Below are positions 1-12,059 of a DNA stretch of 64,000 bases, piece by piece. A program made the position numbers and the translations under genes. Below the pieces are notes generated by a model, which did not search any database, was not told the origin of the DNA, and saw only the letters and a list, made by a program, of their open reading frames with translations. Positions within the stretch are counted from its first letter, which is position 1, and every line of letters starts with the position of its first letter. The stretch comes from Bretschneidera sinensis (taxonomy: Eukaryota > Streptophyta > Magnoliopsida > Brassicales > Akaniaceae), in NCBI GenBank assembly GCA_023935145.1, contig CM043705.1, positions 53,117,584 through 53,181,583 of the forward strand, written 5' to 3'.

Positions 1-715
1 TGAACAATATCTCTCTTTCAATGTAAAGCTTGAAGAATGGCTCAACAATAAATGTTTCAAAGCTTTTGTGTATCAATGAGCAAAAACTTGATTGAATGTG
101 TAATCCTCTCTTTTCAAATGCTCATAGGAGTGGGTTTATATAGCCTTGAATTAATATAGTCGTTTTGTACTGACTTGGTACATTTTGGTACATTTAAATG
201 TTCAAGTCTGGCGCCTTAACGGTCATATTTTTCGAATTACCAGTCGACTAGGTCTTAGTACTAGTCAACTGGGTCAAATGAAAAGTCTCACTTTTGGGGC
301 TATAAAGAGTACTAGTCGACTGGGTTAATAAGTACCAGTCGACTGGGGACTTATTGTCCAATATACCAGTCTTCTGGTATAGCACCCAGTCTTCTGGTAT
401 AAGTAGCCAGTCGACTGACAACCCTATTTTTCATGTTTTTGATTTAGAAGAGTTTGAATAAATAGTTTTGTCAAAATGTTTTTTCAAAAGGAGCCATAGG
501 ACAAGCTAGTTACCTGAACAAGTGAGATATACAACTTGTTTCAATACCTTATGCATATACTAAATCTTCTATCTTGACTTGGTGTCTGATGCGGGTTGAG
601 TTCTTGTATGTTGATTCTTGGCTGTATGCTTTTATCATTTAAAACACTTAGATAAAATTGTTAGTACAATTAGAGTTGTGTTTTGTCATTATTAAAATTT
701 AGATGAGGGTCAACA
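1..715 (-). mobile_element. Partial LTR of a retrotransposon, cut by the window edge
   Basis: Read on the minus strand this is the 5' part of a long terminal repeat that leaves the window at base 1. It begins with TGTTGACCCTC at 715 and has a TATA-type promoter GGCTATATAAACCC (132-145). It splits the reverse transcriptase of the neighbouring Gypsy element: that homology stops just after residues NEEEHMQY at 716. No coding part is visible, so the superfamily is not established. The target duplication cannot be checked because the other end is outside the window. Confidence 0.6.
239..419. repeat. Seven dispersed copies of a palindromic word, core ACCAGTCGACTGGT
   Basis: Seven 14-mers of the type ACCAGTCGACTGGT lie at 239, 260, 311, 334, 365, 385 and 406, with irregular spacing of about 20 to 50 bases. 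Copies five and six have TCTTCT in place of TCGACT, and copy two has CAAC in place of CGAC. The words sit downstream (on the minus strand) of the LTR start and upstream of the TATA box, so they are in the U3 promoter region. Confidence 0.8.
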
Positions 716-1936
716 TATTGCATATGCTCCTCTTCATTCTTGAAATATATCAAAAAATCATCAATAAATACAATAACAAATCTGTCCAAGAATGATTTAA
801 ACACCCGATTCATAAGGTCCATAAATGCTGCAGGAGTATTAGTCAACCCAAAAGGCATCACCAAGAACTCATGATGGCCATAACGTGTCCTAAAAGCAGT
901 TTTAGGCACGTTCCCCTCCTTTATCCTCAATTGATGATAATCCAATCTTAGACCTATCTTAGAAAACACTCTAGGTCCCTGTAACTGCTCGAATAAATCA
1001 TCTATCCTGGGCAAAAGGATATCTATTCTTGATGGTGATCTTATTCAACTATCTATAATCAATACACAACCTCAATGTCCCATCTTTCTTCTTGATAAAT
1101 AACACATGGGCTCCCCAAGGTGACATACTAGGTCGGATAAACTGTTTATCTAGCAACTCTTGAAGCTGAACTTTCAACTCTCTCAATTCAGCTGGTGCCA
1201 TTCTATAGAGTGCTATGGATATGGGTGCTGATCCTGGAATCACTTCAATAGAAAATTCAATCTCCCTATTGTGAGGCAACCCAATCAACTCTTTAGGGAA
1301 AACATCAGAAAAATATTTTACTACCAAGATATCTTCTAACTTCCTACCCTCCTTGCTAGAATCCACTACATGTGCCAAATACCCCTCACAACCCTTCCTC
1401 AACCATTTACTAGCAGTTAAGGCAGAAATAAGACAATTAGCAAGTATCTTACGTTCTCCCTGAAAATTAAACTCCCTTTGTCATGGTATTTTGAACACCA
1501 CATTTTTCTTAAAATAATCTACCTAAGTTTGATATGCAGATAGCCAATTCATTCCCAGAATTAAATCATAATTTGTCATATCTAAAGGCAATAAATCAAC
1601 TTCAAATTCTCTATCAGCAATATTAATCACACAACCTCGATAGATTTTCTTGATAATAACCCTATCTCCAGTAGGAATCTCAACAATAATTGCATGCATC
1701 AAAGGACTAGCACTAGCATAAATAAATTTCATATAATTACTAGATGCAAAAGAATGGGTCGCATCAGGATCAATTAATAATCTAGCAGGCCTACAAATGA
1801 TAGATATCGTACCCATAACAACATCAAGAGTGACTTGTGCATCTTGTTGGGTCAATGCATAGACTTTGCCATCTCTGGACTGAATCTGACTGCCACATCC
1901 TTGATCTGCTACTGATCCTCGATCTCTACCCCGCAC
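716..1936 (-). pseudogene. Gypsy-1 protease and reverse transcriptase relic
   Basis: The minus strand encodes an aspartic protease region (about 1523-1936) whose active-site segment reads LLIDPDATHSFAS where family members usually have D-x-G-A/S-T-H-S. The reverse transcriptase follows, with [20 protein letters not shown] (fingers), [19 protein letters not shown] (palm) and the catalytic FIDD box. Homology stops after NEEEHMQY at 716, where another LTR is inserted. At least two frame breaks separate the pieces, so no single open frame remains. Confidence 0.85.
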
Positions 1937-1959
1937 ACCCCCTGATCAACCACCTCTCT

Positions 1960-3255
1960 CCATCGATCTCCTCCCAACACTTTAACGCCTACATCAGCAA
2001 ATTTCCCCACTGGACAATCTGCAGCCACATATCTCCCCTACCACATACAAAGTATATCTGCATAGGGCAATTCTGAGCCAGATACCCCATCTGATTATAT
2101 CTAAAGCAAACCCTTACCTCTCGATCATACATCAGGTTACCACTTCCCTCTGATGGCATAGTTACTCCTCTACCATAACTTCCACTTCCCATAACTTGCC
2201 TCTCAAATCTAGGGATCCCACCAATATTACTCTGAGCTACAAAAGTAACAGATCCTGCCTGCCTCCGACTCTGCACTACAGTTCCTTATGACAAAGAACG
2301 CCCCCTCTATGGTGGTCTCCCATCCTATACACCCATATTGCTACCACCTCTAGGTCCCTCAAATCTAGACCTCTTCAGCCAATCCCTCCTACCTCTCAAT
2401 CTGTAATGCTTTATCCACTAGTACATCATAATTCCCTATGCCTATATAAGAGAGTTTAGTCCGAATATCATAGTGTAATTCGTCTAAAAATCTCTTACAT
2501 TTTCTCTCCTCTATATTCACTAACTCAAGCAAAAACCTTGACAAGGCTATGAATCTACTATTATATTCAACCAACGATAAATTTCCTTGCCTTAGATGAA
2601 TAAAATCTCTTTATTGTTATTGCCGAAAGGTATCTAGGAAATATTTTGCAAAGAACTCATCCTTAAACTTATTCCAAGTCAAAGATTGTTCTACTTGTGT
2701 GCTTACCCTGGGCAAAATATCCTACTACCATTGAGAAGTCTCACCCTCCAACATAAATGAAGCAAAAGCCACTTTCTGTCTATTTGACACTGGTAAGACC
2801 TTAAAATATTTCTCCACATGTCTAATCCACTGCTCCGCTTCCACAAGATTTACAGATCCTCTAAAAGATTGAGGTTAAAACTTAAGAAATCTCAAAAAAC
2901 AATCACCTTGCATCTCTTGTGCAAACACACCTCCCTCTTGCCTCACCACATTAGGTTCTCTTCTACCTCTTTCCTCTAATCTTCTTTGTAGATTATCAAC
3001 CATTTCTTCAGCTGCATTCATCCTCTCTATAGCACGATTAAGAGCTTCTCTCAATTCATCATTCCTACTTTCAGATACTCTCCTAGCTTTACTTGTACTA
3101 GTTGCACTATCAACATGTTCCCTCGCGGGAATCATAGACTCAACTTCCTCCCCTGCTTCAGTTCTCCTAAAAATTGGGGGTCTACCACGTCCCCTCTGAT
3201 TTAGAACTCTACCTCTAGCTCTCACACGACCACATGTCATCCTCAAACTCTGCAT
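1960..3255 (-). pseudogene. Gypsy-1 gag relic
   Basis: Starts at the methionine ending at 3255 (MQSLRMTCGR...) with an arginine-rich N-terminus and a predicted coiled segment around REALNRAIERMNAAEEMV. The retrotransposon gag core lies at 2389-2574 (YNSRFIALSRF, KRFLDELHYDIR, LVDKALQIE). A CCHC zinc-knuckle segment at 1989-2110 has lost ligands: CFRYNQMGYLAQNC has Tyr where the second Cys and the His should be. Stops separate the pieces. The same protein, differently damaged, is found at 18201-19630. Confidence 0.75.
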
Positions 3256-3327
3256 TTAAAAATATATTTTATTTAGATCTTCCACTTTTTAAGTTTTCAT
3301 GTAGTCTATAAAATCTTAAAACCTAAT

Positions 3328-3339
3328 GCTCTGATACCA
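3328..3339 (-). other. Primer binding site of Gypsy-1 (initiator tRNA-Met type)
   Basis: TGGTATCAGAGC on the minus strand, four bases inside the LTR end. It is complementary to the 3' end of plant initiator tRNA-Met, the usual minus-strand DNA primer for this group. Confidence 0.85.
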
Positions 3340-3343
3340 AAAT

Positions 3344-4193
3344 TGTAACGACCCATCTCGGGTTAGCCACCCCTAAGATGGTGTCATCACATTTTGAGAA
3401 TCCTAGCATGACACATATATGCAACAATGAAATAAGACTAACAAAAATTTTTTATTTTAATCTTCAACCCTCAACAAGGGAGGTACATAAATCTGATATT
3501 AACTTACACATAATATACAATGTAAGATGCATGAATATTTACAAATAAAATATTTATTTCATTTTCTCACTAGTCTGAGGATATTGACACGTACATGGCT
3601 TACAGAAAATGAATCCGTCTGACTCTTAACCCACCAGACTATTTGTACTGTCTGCTCCCTGAAATCATTGTACAATGAGGGATGAGCTTCACAAGCTCAG
3701 TGAATTAAATTTATTAAAAGTATTCAAGTTGCATAAATAGCTCGTTAATATTTAATAATTTATTTCTCCTATAACTTGATAATAGCATAATGTCTATCAT
3801 TTAAATAATTCTCTATCTTATCATATTTCTATGTCTTTTTCTTACTGTAACTGTCTTTCTGTAATACTCATCCATCTATAAATAAAATTCACAATAATAC
3901 ACCACACATAAGCATTTCAATAATGCAAGCAATAATTAAAACAGATGCAATGCGTGAATGATTATTATGGGAACGTCTTCCCACATGTCGACATATTGTT
4001 ATTATCTTAGACCGACCCCTTCCCGGTTCTTTACAGCTTATCCACTGTCACGTAATTTATTTCCAGCATATACCAGCTGTCATGGTGTCCCTTTTATTTC
4101 CAGCATATACCGGCTATCATGGTTTTTCAATTAGACCGACCCCTTCCCGGTTCTTTCAGTTCTCTTATTTAATGCATATGCATATGAACAATG

Positions 4194-4243
<50 letters not shown>

Positions 4244-4979
4244 CAGTAATATACGAAAACACATAAATTCAAAATATCCCAATTAACTATTCGGTCTTTC
4301 CTCAACTTTCTGCTTGATAAATCTCACAATTTTCATCTCTACTTATATCACATCCATTTATTTACCAAAACTCGTCAAAAATCTATTTATCACCGTCATT
4401 ATTAAATCAACTCATTATTCTAATAATATTCATTTTCATATAAAAAGTTCCACATGTCCAATATTCATCTCATACTTATCAACCAAATTTTTATCTACCA
4501 CCAAAGCATAAGCTAATAATTTATTTTAATATTATCACTAGATATTTGATTTTTTTTTATTTAGATTACTTAAAGTAAATTTAACTCATCACATAACACT
4601 TAAAGCTACCCGTGGATCACTTCTCTTCCTTTCTCGTTCCTCTTCGAAATTTTCCCCGGTTGCTGATTGTCACCACCCGACATAATATTTATATTAAATT
4701 TCTAATTTATTCTTGAATTCTTCATAAACCACATCATTTGAAAATTCCTACTTTGACTTTCGGGAAATTTTGTGAATGCTAAAAATTCAAAAATATAACA
4801 TTACGTTATTACCTTCTATTTTTCTGATAACATCTTGTAACTCTCTATAAAATTCCACCGTAACTCCTTCAAAATTTTGTTATTTCAACATTTTTTTTGG
4901 TCCCCAAGTATTTAGAGAAATAGAATAATGGAAGGAACTAAACAAAATATTAGTAAATATAACTTAAGTTTACGTATAC

Positions 4980-5017
<38 letters not shown>

Positions 5018-5362
5018 CTGTGAAAAAAATCTTCAGCAACTTCCAAAGTTGCTTGCACCGTCACTATGTTAGTCTCCTAAAACTCTCCACGTTATTGTCC
5101 ACCTACAAGGCATACAAATGCTCTCCTTTCTACTTGGCATTCACACAATAAACTTGGCAGCAGGTGCTGCCATGTTTTTTTTTTTTTTAACTTTTCAGTC
5201 TTTCTCTTCTTTTATCTGTCTCGTGGGATGTTCAGGTCCCAGATTTTTTTTTTAGAATTGCTTTATTCAAATAATAATAAACGTTTTATATATTTTTTTT
5301 AATTCTATTTTTTATTTATTAAATTACATCTTTACCTTTATTTTACAAATATGAGTATTACA
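3344..5362 (-). repeat. 5' LTR of Gypsy-1, 2.0 kb
   Basis: On the minus strand it runs from TGTAATACTCAT (5362) to GGTCGTTACA (3344). The same terminal sequence recurs at 15146 and 19718. It contains two (AT)n runs (4197-4240 and 4985-5015) and a minisatellite of the word GACCGACCCCTTCCCGGTTC (about 4010 and 4137). The 3' end boundary at 5362 is set by comparison with the duplicate-flanked LTR ending at 21734. Confidence 0.8.
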
Positions 5363-6997
5363 TATTCTCATTAACAACTTATGTTACGGGATCGCAGATG
5401 TTAGAATATGTAGTGATGGTGAGAAATCAGATGAAGGATCTATAAGTGGGATAAATGAGATCCAAACCTCTAGCTGAGTTTCCCAACATGACCTTAACAT
5501 GGGAGATTCAGAGCCAACACTCATATGATGGATAGGTGACATGACAACCAAGAATCAATAATCCTTCAACGGGTGTAAATGCGAGGTAGATCGAATAGAA
5601 GAACCCACACGTGCTATTTTCTCAGCAATAAGTTGAAGTAGCAAAAGAGGGAGACTGATTTGAAGACAATTGATTACTTGAAGACACCCGAAACATCAGA
5701 ATGGACTATACATTCCCAGGAGTGAAGAACATAATGGGTGGCCGCGTTCAAAAATTACTCGAAAGCTTTTACAAAATAGTTATTTTCACTCCCAACCCAA
5801 CTGCACCAAGACCTAAGTATAGGCCTACACTTGGATCGTTTGCATTGAAATATTGATGATATATTAACACACTGATAAACCATTTTTTTTAATCAACTGA
5901 TAAAATTTTGCTGGCGTGATGGCAATTTTCAGATATTGGTTGGCATCTCTTTTACAAAAAAATTATTCTAATCTTTAAGCTGTGACATCTGTACACTTTT
6001 TGATGTTGACTAATCGAGAGGATAAAATAATTAGGCTTTCAATTTTGTCCCATTAAGAAATTTTGATCTTTACATTGATGTAAGCAAGCAAGCAACAACA
6101 ATATCTTTGTTTAGAGATTGAGCATATTAAATGTTTCTTGCTTCTTGTATGTGTTTCAACAAACCACTAAGTGGCGGTTGTAGTAAAATGACATTAGAGG
6201 TGATCATCGTCAGTGGATCCATCCGACTCACTTGACTCAATTTGTAATTTTTATGAGTTTGAAAAAAAAAAAATTGATATTAATGTTAAGGTTATGTTAC
6301 TGTAATATTTCATACTATAAAAAATATAGAAAGATGCAATAATTTAGAGTAAATTTCTTTAAATTCTTTACATGTAAAATTATAATTTGAATTAACTTAA
6401 AATGCGGAAAAAATGAGAAATTCGATCTTGATAGATCGGCATGGGTGAATCCTAATTTATTATTGTCAGAGTTGAACAAAAATTAAAGCCTGATTTTTCG
6501 GACCGAACCAATCCAAACTATATCTATAAAGCACAAAATTTAATGTAAGTCTGACTGAAACTTGATCCGAACTCGATTTTGATCTTTCTCTTATCTACAA
6601 GCTTAAAATTTAGTGTAAGCCTAACTCGAATTCGATCCGAACTAGATTTTGATTTTCCCTTAAATGATGGATCACCATCCTCTCTATTTGAAAATTGAAA
6701 TTAAATCAAGTTTACGATGAGATTGAATGCCACATCATTAAATGCAAAATATTCAAATTCAAATTTGTCAATATAGCATTCAATCTCACCCAATTTTACT
6801 TCCATTTCAATTTTTAAATAGAAATGATCGGGATTCTTAAATGATATTACCAACTTTTTTTCGGAAAATATAAAATGAAATTTAGAAAAATTGAAAAAAA
6901 AAAAACAGTGGCCCCAGTGTTTAATTGAGTTGTGCACTCGTGTATGCCTTCCTTAAATCAAGAAGCTTTAAATAGAGCTTAATGGGCAATTAGAGCT
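5363..6997. other. Intergenic stretch without recognised gene
   Basis: No conserved coding region was recognised on either strand. About 6531-6660 holds two imperfect direct copies of a 70-base unit (AAAATTTAATGTAAG at 6535 and AAAATTTAGTGTAAG at 6605), both followed by a version of GATCCGAACTCGATTTTGAT. Confidence 0.5.
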
Positions 6998-7864
6998 TCA
7001 TGCCCAAAGTAAGTCCACAATACATAAAGGCATCTCCTCAAACCAAAGCAAAGGGGAAGAACAACTCAAACCCAATTTAGCTAGCGAATGAGCATCAACA
7101 TTACCAGCACGCCAGACAAAAGAAAAAGAACGTAACATAATTATATCTTCAATGAAGTTACCATACTCAGCCATACAGACATCCGAACTCGTCAATGCTT
7201 GCTCCAAGGGTAAGCAATCTGATTGGACCTCCAACTGCTGAACACCTAGTTGCAAAGCTAGGTGCATTCCTTTGCGAACCGACACAGCCTCCATAGCCAC
7301 TACTGATTGGAGAAGAGGTCCTCTTGCTGCCCTAGCGCCCACCACTATCCCTTCACTGGTTCTGAGTATTCCACCCATCCCCATGCGTAAATCCTCATCT
7401 GAAGTAGCAGCGTCAGTATTCAACTTTATAAGTCCTGGAGCTGGCCTTCTCCATTTATTATTTCTGCTTGCTTGGACAGCGCTCAAATTTCTTTCATCAT
7501 ATGAATTCTGAATTTCATATACAAAAGCTACCGCCTTCTCCAGTAATTCTTTTGACCTTGCACTGCCCTGATTAAATGTAACGGAGTTCCTATGATTCCA
7601 GAGTGTCCAGGCAATTACCGCAAACAACGCTAACACCCCATCGTTGTCAATCGTAGAGCTCACCACTTCCATTAGCTCACGCCAACTCGCTGGTTTCATT
7701 GCTTCTAAAAACGGCCAACAAGCACTAGAACACCAAACCTCCTTTGCCATGACACAATTACAAAGAGCATGCAATGAATCCTCTGGCTCCTCCTTACACA
7801 TCTCACATTGCCCCTCCCTAAGCAACAGACGTGTTGCACTTAATGAGCTGAGATCAAATTTCAC
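6998..7864 (-). pseudogene. LINE (L1-type) ORF2 C-terminal fragment: zinc-binding and RNase H domains
   Basis: An uninterrupted minus-strand frame of 288 residues. The N-terminal part carries the reverse-transcriptase zinc-binding module CEMCKEEPEDSLHALCNC (Cys-x2-Cys-x7-His-x3-Cys). The C-terminal part is an RNase H-like domain of the kind found at the end of plant L1 elements, with acidic residues in LNTDAAT, AMEAVSVRKGM and VQSDCLPLEQ and the closing segment RAGNVDAHSLAKLGL. No reverse transcriptase is found upstream (7865-8163), so this is a 5'-truncated LINE. The frame has stayed open, so a captured RNase H-like gene is a minor alternative. Confidence 0.75.
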
Positions 7865-8168
7865 GCTTAGTCACTAAAAAGTTCGAGTAAGGAAGCTAAT
7901 CACAGGCAATGGTTAAAAATATAAATGAAAAAGAAGAGAAAATTCTTACTCTTTATTTAATAATAGCGCTACTCAAGGCATAATCAAATTATATAATAGG
8001 TTCCTAACATAAGATTTTTCATCCACTAATAAACACACGAAGATAAGCATTTAAATCAACAAATCATCAAATGTTGTTGCAGTAGTGATCAAGTCAAAAC
8101 AATTAAAAAAAGTATTTTGATGAAACAAAAGATTGTTTTTAATTAAAAATAATAATTGATGAGGTCTT

Positions 8169-8339
8169 AGTTGAATTTAAGAGATGAAGTGAGACAATAA
8201 AAAGAGAAGAGAATTGTATTGAATGGTGTGATTTGCTTATAAATGAGGTATCCCATTCCTAGCCTAACCTAAGGGGAATGTTTTCCATTCTAACCGATGT
8301 GGGACTAACATATACATTGTATATATATACACATTAACA
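8169..8339 (-). repeat. 3' LTR of Copia-1
   Basis: 171 bases, aligning with 12076-12291; minus strand TGTTAATGTG...AAATTCAACT. It is shorter than its partner mainly because the TA microsatellite inside it is short here. Confidence 0.88.
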
Positions 8340-8352
8340 GCCCCCCTCAAAC

Positions 8353-9840
8353 TCAAGGTGAGAAAATGGAGACCAACTTGAGTTTGGAAACTAAATCCTG
8401 AAGGCGTCCAGGAGGATGTGTTTTAGTAAAGATATCAACAGTTTGATCGGTAGAATAAACTGAGAATAGTCCAATAGCCCCACGGGTGAGATGATGACGC
8501 ACAAAGTGACAATCAATCTCAATGTGTTTTGTGTGTTCATGGAATACATCATTGTGAGCAATTTGGATAGCACTTTGATTATCGCAGCTGATGATAGTGG
8601 CAATAGAATGAGTGACATCCATGTCTTTAAGTAACCAGCGAAGCCAAAGAAGTTCCTAAGTTGTATCAGCAAGGGCTCGATACTCAGCTTCTGTGATGGA
8701 TCGAGCGACTATTGTTTGCTTCTTACTTCGCCAAGAAATAAGAGAATCACTAAGAAATAAGCAATAACCAGTGGTGGATCTATGATCAATGGGATCACCT
8801 ACTCAATCTGAATCTGAGTAGGCACGAAGCTCAAGTGAAGAGTGAGCTGAGAAATGAAGACCATTAAATAGGGTCCCCTTGATGTACTTGAGAATGCGAA
8901 AAACTGCAGCATAATGGGGTGTGCGAGGAGCAGAGAGAAATTGACTGACAATATAGACAACATAAGAGATGTCAGGGCTAGTAACTGTAAGATAAACAAG
9001 ACTACCGACTAACTGGCGAAACAATGTGGGGTCTTCCAAAGGTGTACCATCCAGAGGAGTGGTACATGTCTTACTATTTATGAGTCCCGCTTGAGTAAGA
9101 AGGTCAGAAGCATACTTTACTTAAGAAAGATAATATCCCTCAGAGTTAGAAGTGATCTCAAGTCCTAAGAAGTAACTGAGCTTCCCAAGATCTTTCATCT
9201 TGACTTGTTGGATGAGATAAGTCTTGAGATCCGAAATTCAGATCCGAAATTCCACATGTGTCATCACCAGTGATGATCATGTCATCAAAATAGAGGAGAA
9301 AAAGGATAGTACCCTGGTATGTTTTTCGAATGAAAAGAGCAGCTGGGAGTGAATCCAAAATCTCCAACAATGGTGTTGAACTTGGCAAACCAAGCCCGAC
9401 GAGCTTGCTTGAGACCATAGAGAGCCCGATGAAGTTTGCAGACTTGACGCGGAAGATGATGAAAACCAGGAGGAGGGCACATATAAACTTCTTTGGTGAG
9501 TTCACCATTAAGAAAAGCATTTTTCACATCCATCTGAAATAATCCCCAATGACGAACGGCGGTAACTGCAGTTAAGCTGTGAACTGAAGTGAGGTGGCCA
9601 ACCGGGGCAAAGGTCTCATTTTAGTTGATCCCATACTCCTGGGTAAACCTTTTAGCTACCAAGCGAACCTTGCATCGATCAATGGACCTATCAGAGTGAG
9701 TTTTGATCCTGTAAACCCACTTGCATCCCAGAACATTTTTACTTTATGGTAGGTCCACTAGATCCCAGGTGTGAGTGTTTTTGAGTGCTTGTAGTTCATC
9801 ATTCATTGTTTTTTACCAAATAGGATTAGAACTAGCTTCA
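8353..9840 (-). pseudogene. Copia-1 reverse transcriptase and RNase H relic
   Basis: Minus-strand pieces in order: RT start near 9840 (NPIW, TMNDELQALKNT), then MDVKNAFLNGEL (9500-9533), LHRALYGLKQARRAWF, and the catalytic segment LLYFDDMIITGDD (about 9260-9310). Next come LVGSLVYLTVTSPDISY (8960-9010) and the RNase H segment DNQSAIQIAHNDVFHEHTKH (8540-8600) with IGLFSVYSTDQTVDIFTK near the end. At least three frameshifts or stops separate the pieces. Confidence 0.88.
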
Positions 9841-9956
9841 CGATAAGACTGTGGATCATGGTGAGAAAGAATAGTAGAAAATACGACAAAGTCACGAAGC
9901 TTAATATAAGGAGTTTTTACCCGGTTACTTCGTCAAGGAGGGAGATCAGAAGCTAT

Positions 9957-10199
9957 TGGAGCAGATCCATCGGAAGAGACAAGTTTCTCAGAAGAGGGTA
10001 AGGCGGATAACTCAATTGAGGTGTCTGTAGACACGTTAGATGGTAATGAGATATCTGAAAAAGAGATAGAATGTGTTGGAACGGATCCATCGAAAGAGAC
10101 AAGTTGCTCAGAAGAGGGTAAGATGGATAACTCAATGGAGGTGTCTGTAGACATATTAGGTGGTAATGACATATCTGATAAAGAGATATGATGTGTTGG
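9957..10199 (-). repeat. In-frame 120-bp tandem duplication in the Copia-1 polyprotein linker
   Basis: Two copies of a 120-base unit follow each other (GATCCAT at 9964 and 10084) in the serine-rich linker between integrase and reverse transcriptase. The period is 40 codons. Each copy encodes a version of SLPSNVSTDTSIELS and of LPSSEKLVSSDGS. Confidence 0.85.
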
Positions 10200-10334
10200 A
10201 GGAGATGTTGACTCAGAAGAAGAGTTTGTCTCAAGAGTGTCAGGAAAAATATCCTTGGAGAGGTCAATGAATAAGAGAGAGGTGTTGTCGTGCGATAGGT
10301 GAAACTTGGACATGGAAGCAAACATCTTGTGTTC

Positions 10335-11126
10335 TCAGAAAATAACATGATGAGACACTCGAAGATGTTTGGAAGAAAGATCCCAACATCTGTAGCCTTT
10401 TTGTTCAAAACTGTATCCCAAAAAACAACATAAGCGAGATCTAGGTTCCAATTTGGTGTGCTCATGAGGCTGAAGGAGGACAAAATAGGAACAACCAAAT
10501 ACCTTAAGAGTGCTATAGTCAGGAGGATAGCTATAGAGACGCTCAAAGGGTGATTGATTCCCAATGATGGGAGAAGGTACACGGTTCTTGGTGTAAATAG
10601 CTGTAAGAGCAACTTCACCCCAAAAACTTTCAAGACACGAAGCAGATATGAGAAAAGCACGGGTGGTATTGAGAATGTCTTGGTGTTTGCGCTCAGCACG
10701 CCTATTTTGTTGAAAGGTGCCTGAACATGAACGATGAGGAAGAGTGCCATGTTGGTGAAGAAAGTTAAGGATGCTAGAGTATGTGTATTCAGCAGCATTG
10801 TCAGCATGAAACACTTTGATATTGTAAGAAAATTGAGTTTTGACCATGGTAGCAAAATCAAAGTACAATTGAGGTAATTCAGATTGATTACACATAAGAA
10901 ATATCCAGGTATAACAGGAGTAATCATCAACAAAAATGACAAAATATCTAGAGCCTTCTATAGTAGCAGTGGGAGATGGGCCCCAAACATCAGAATGAAT
11001 CAAGTCAAATATTGTAGAAGAAAAAGAATCACTTTTGTGAAATGGCAAAGCCGATTTTTTGGCAAGTTGACAAGGAAGAAAATCAAATTGTTCTTTATTA
11101 ACAAGCCCTAAATGACCACTAGACAC
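10335..11126 (-). pseudogene. Copia-1 integrase core
   Basis: An open minus-strand stretch of about 264 codons encodes the rve integrase core. The three catalytic acids are visible as the first Asp in DLIHSDVWGP, the second in FHADNAAEY and the Glu in RRAERKHQDIL. The usual downstream block LKVFGCSYFVLL and CCFLGYSFEQKGYRCWD follow. The stretch is fused to a linker in other frames at 9953-10330. Confidence 0.88.
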
Positions 11127-11267
11127 TAAGGATTGAAGATGGCCGACAAAAGCATGACCCAGATAAGAATGCCAGAGACTGATGGATGGGGTAGATGAGA
11201 CTGAGGCTACTGTCTAAACTGATGAGGAGAAATGGGATGAAATGTGAAGATTGACAAGCTCAAAGAG

Positions 11268-11798
11268 TCATCCAAATTTATGGCCTATCCCAAGAGTTTG
11301 TCTCGTTTTTGGATCCTGCACAAAACAACCAGAAGCAGAAAAAATTACAGTTAGATCGAAGTCACATAATTGACCAACAGATATGAAATTGAGAGTGAAT
11401 TGGGGAATACTATAAGTATTAGGAAGAGAAGTGTTTGATGTTGCAATTTTTTCGATATGACTCACGGTCATAGGAGAACCATCAGTAGTTTGAATAGCTA
11501 GAGTATGATTAGCAAGATGTTTGGTGGAAAAGAGAGTGGAATCAGGAGTCATGTGATTACAATATGCAGAGTCAAAGAACCAAGATGAATTATCTAAAGT
11601 GACTGACATAGCAGTAGAAGGTAGATTACCATAATGAGCAATGACTTGTTTGACAATTTTCTCTATGTTAGAGACAGAAAACGTTTCAATCGAAGCAGTG
11701 GATGGATGAACTTTCAGAAGTAGTGGTAGCAGATCTAGAAGGAGTACCGCGAGACATGTATTGCTGGGAATGTCTGTTGGGGTTTTGAAAACAATCAC
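11268..11798 (-). pseudogene. Copia-1 protease and gag-pre-integrase region
   Basis: The protease signature WFFDSAYCNHMTPD is clear. The family usually has Asp-Ser-Gly and here the third residue is Ala, a likely inactivating change. Downstream VSHIEKIATSNTSLP and FISVGQLCDFDLTVIF are the usual GAG-pre-integrase spacer. Between 11800 and 12060 only short duplicated words (TCGATGGAGAATAAGACTCC, twice) remain where gag should be. Confidence 0.8.
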
Positions 11799-12059
11799 AC
11801 TAAAGATGACCAGAGGCTTGCTACTTACGGGATTGACAAACTCGAACCAGGGACGTCGATGGAGAATAAGACTCCGATTATTGTGACGTCGATGGAGCAG
11901 CGGCTGAGATGATGTCGATGGAGAATAAGACTCCGACTATAGTTATAACCTGATAGGTATGAAGAGGATATACAAGAAGTCTTTTTGATGTGAAGGATCC
12001 ACTAATAGTGGCAATCACAAAGCATACTCAACTCTTTATATATCGAGAACCACTAAAAA

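Larger units (their letters stand above)
716..5362 (-). mobile_element. Ty3/Gypsy retrotransposon, truncated (Gypsy-1)
   Basis: Minus-strand element with its 5' LTR on the right (3344-5362), a tRNA-Met type primer site, a gag region, an aspartic protease and the first half of reverse transcriptase. The RT is broken at 716 by the LTR insertion, and RNase H, integrase and the 3' LTR are outside the window or lost. The reading frames carry many stops and shifts, so it is inactive. It belongs to the same family as the element at 15146-21734: gag, RT and LTR align along their length. The proteins look like those of the chromovirus/Tekay-like branch, but that placement is only an impression. Confidence 0.85.

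Noticed and set aside
3997..4170. GGTCTAG/CCGGTT repeats as a possible riboswitch or operator array
   Set aside because: They are a minisatellite within the Gypsy LTR and recur, with variation, in the two LTRs of Gypsy-2.
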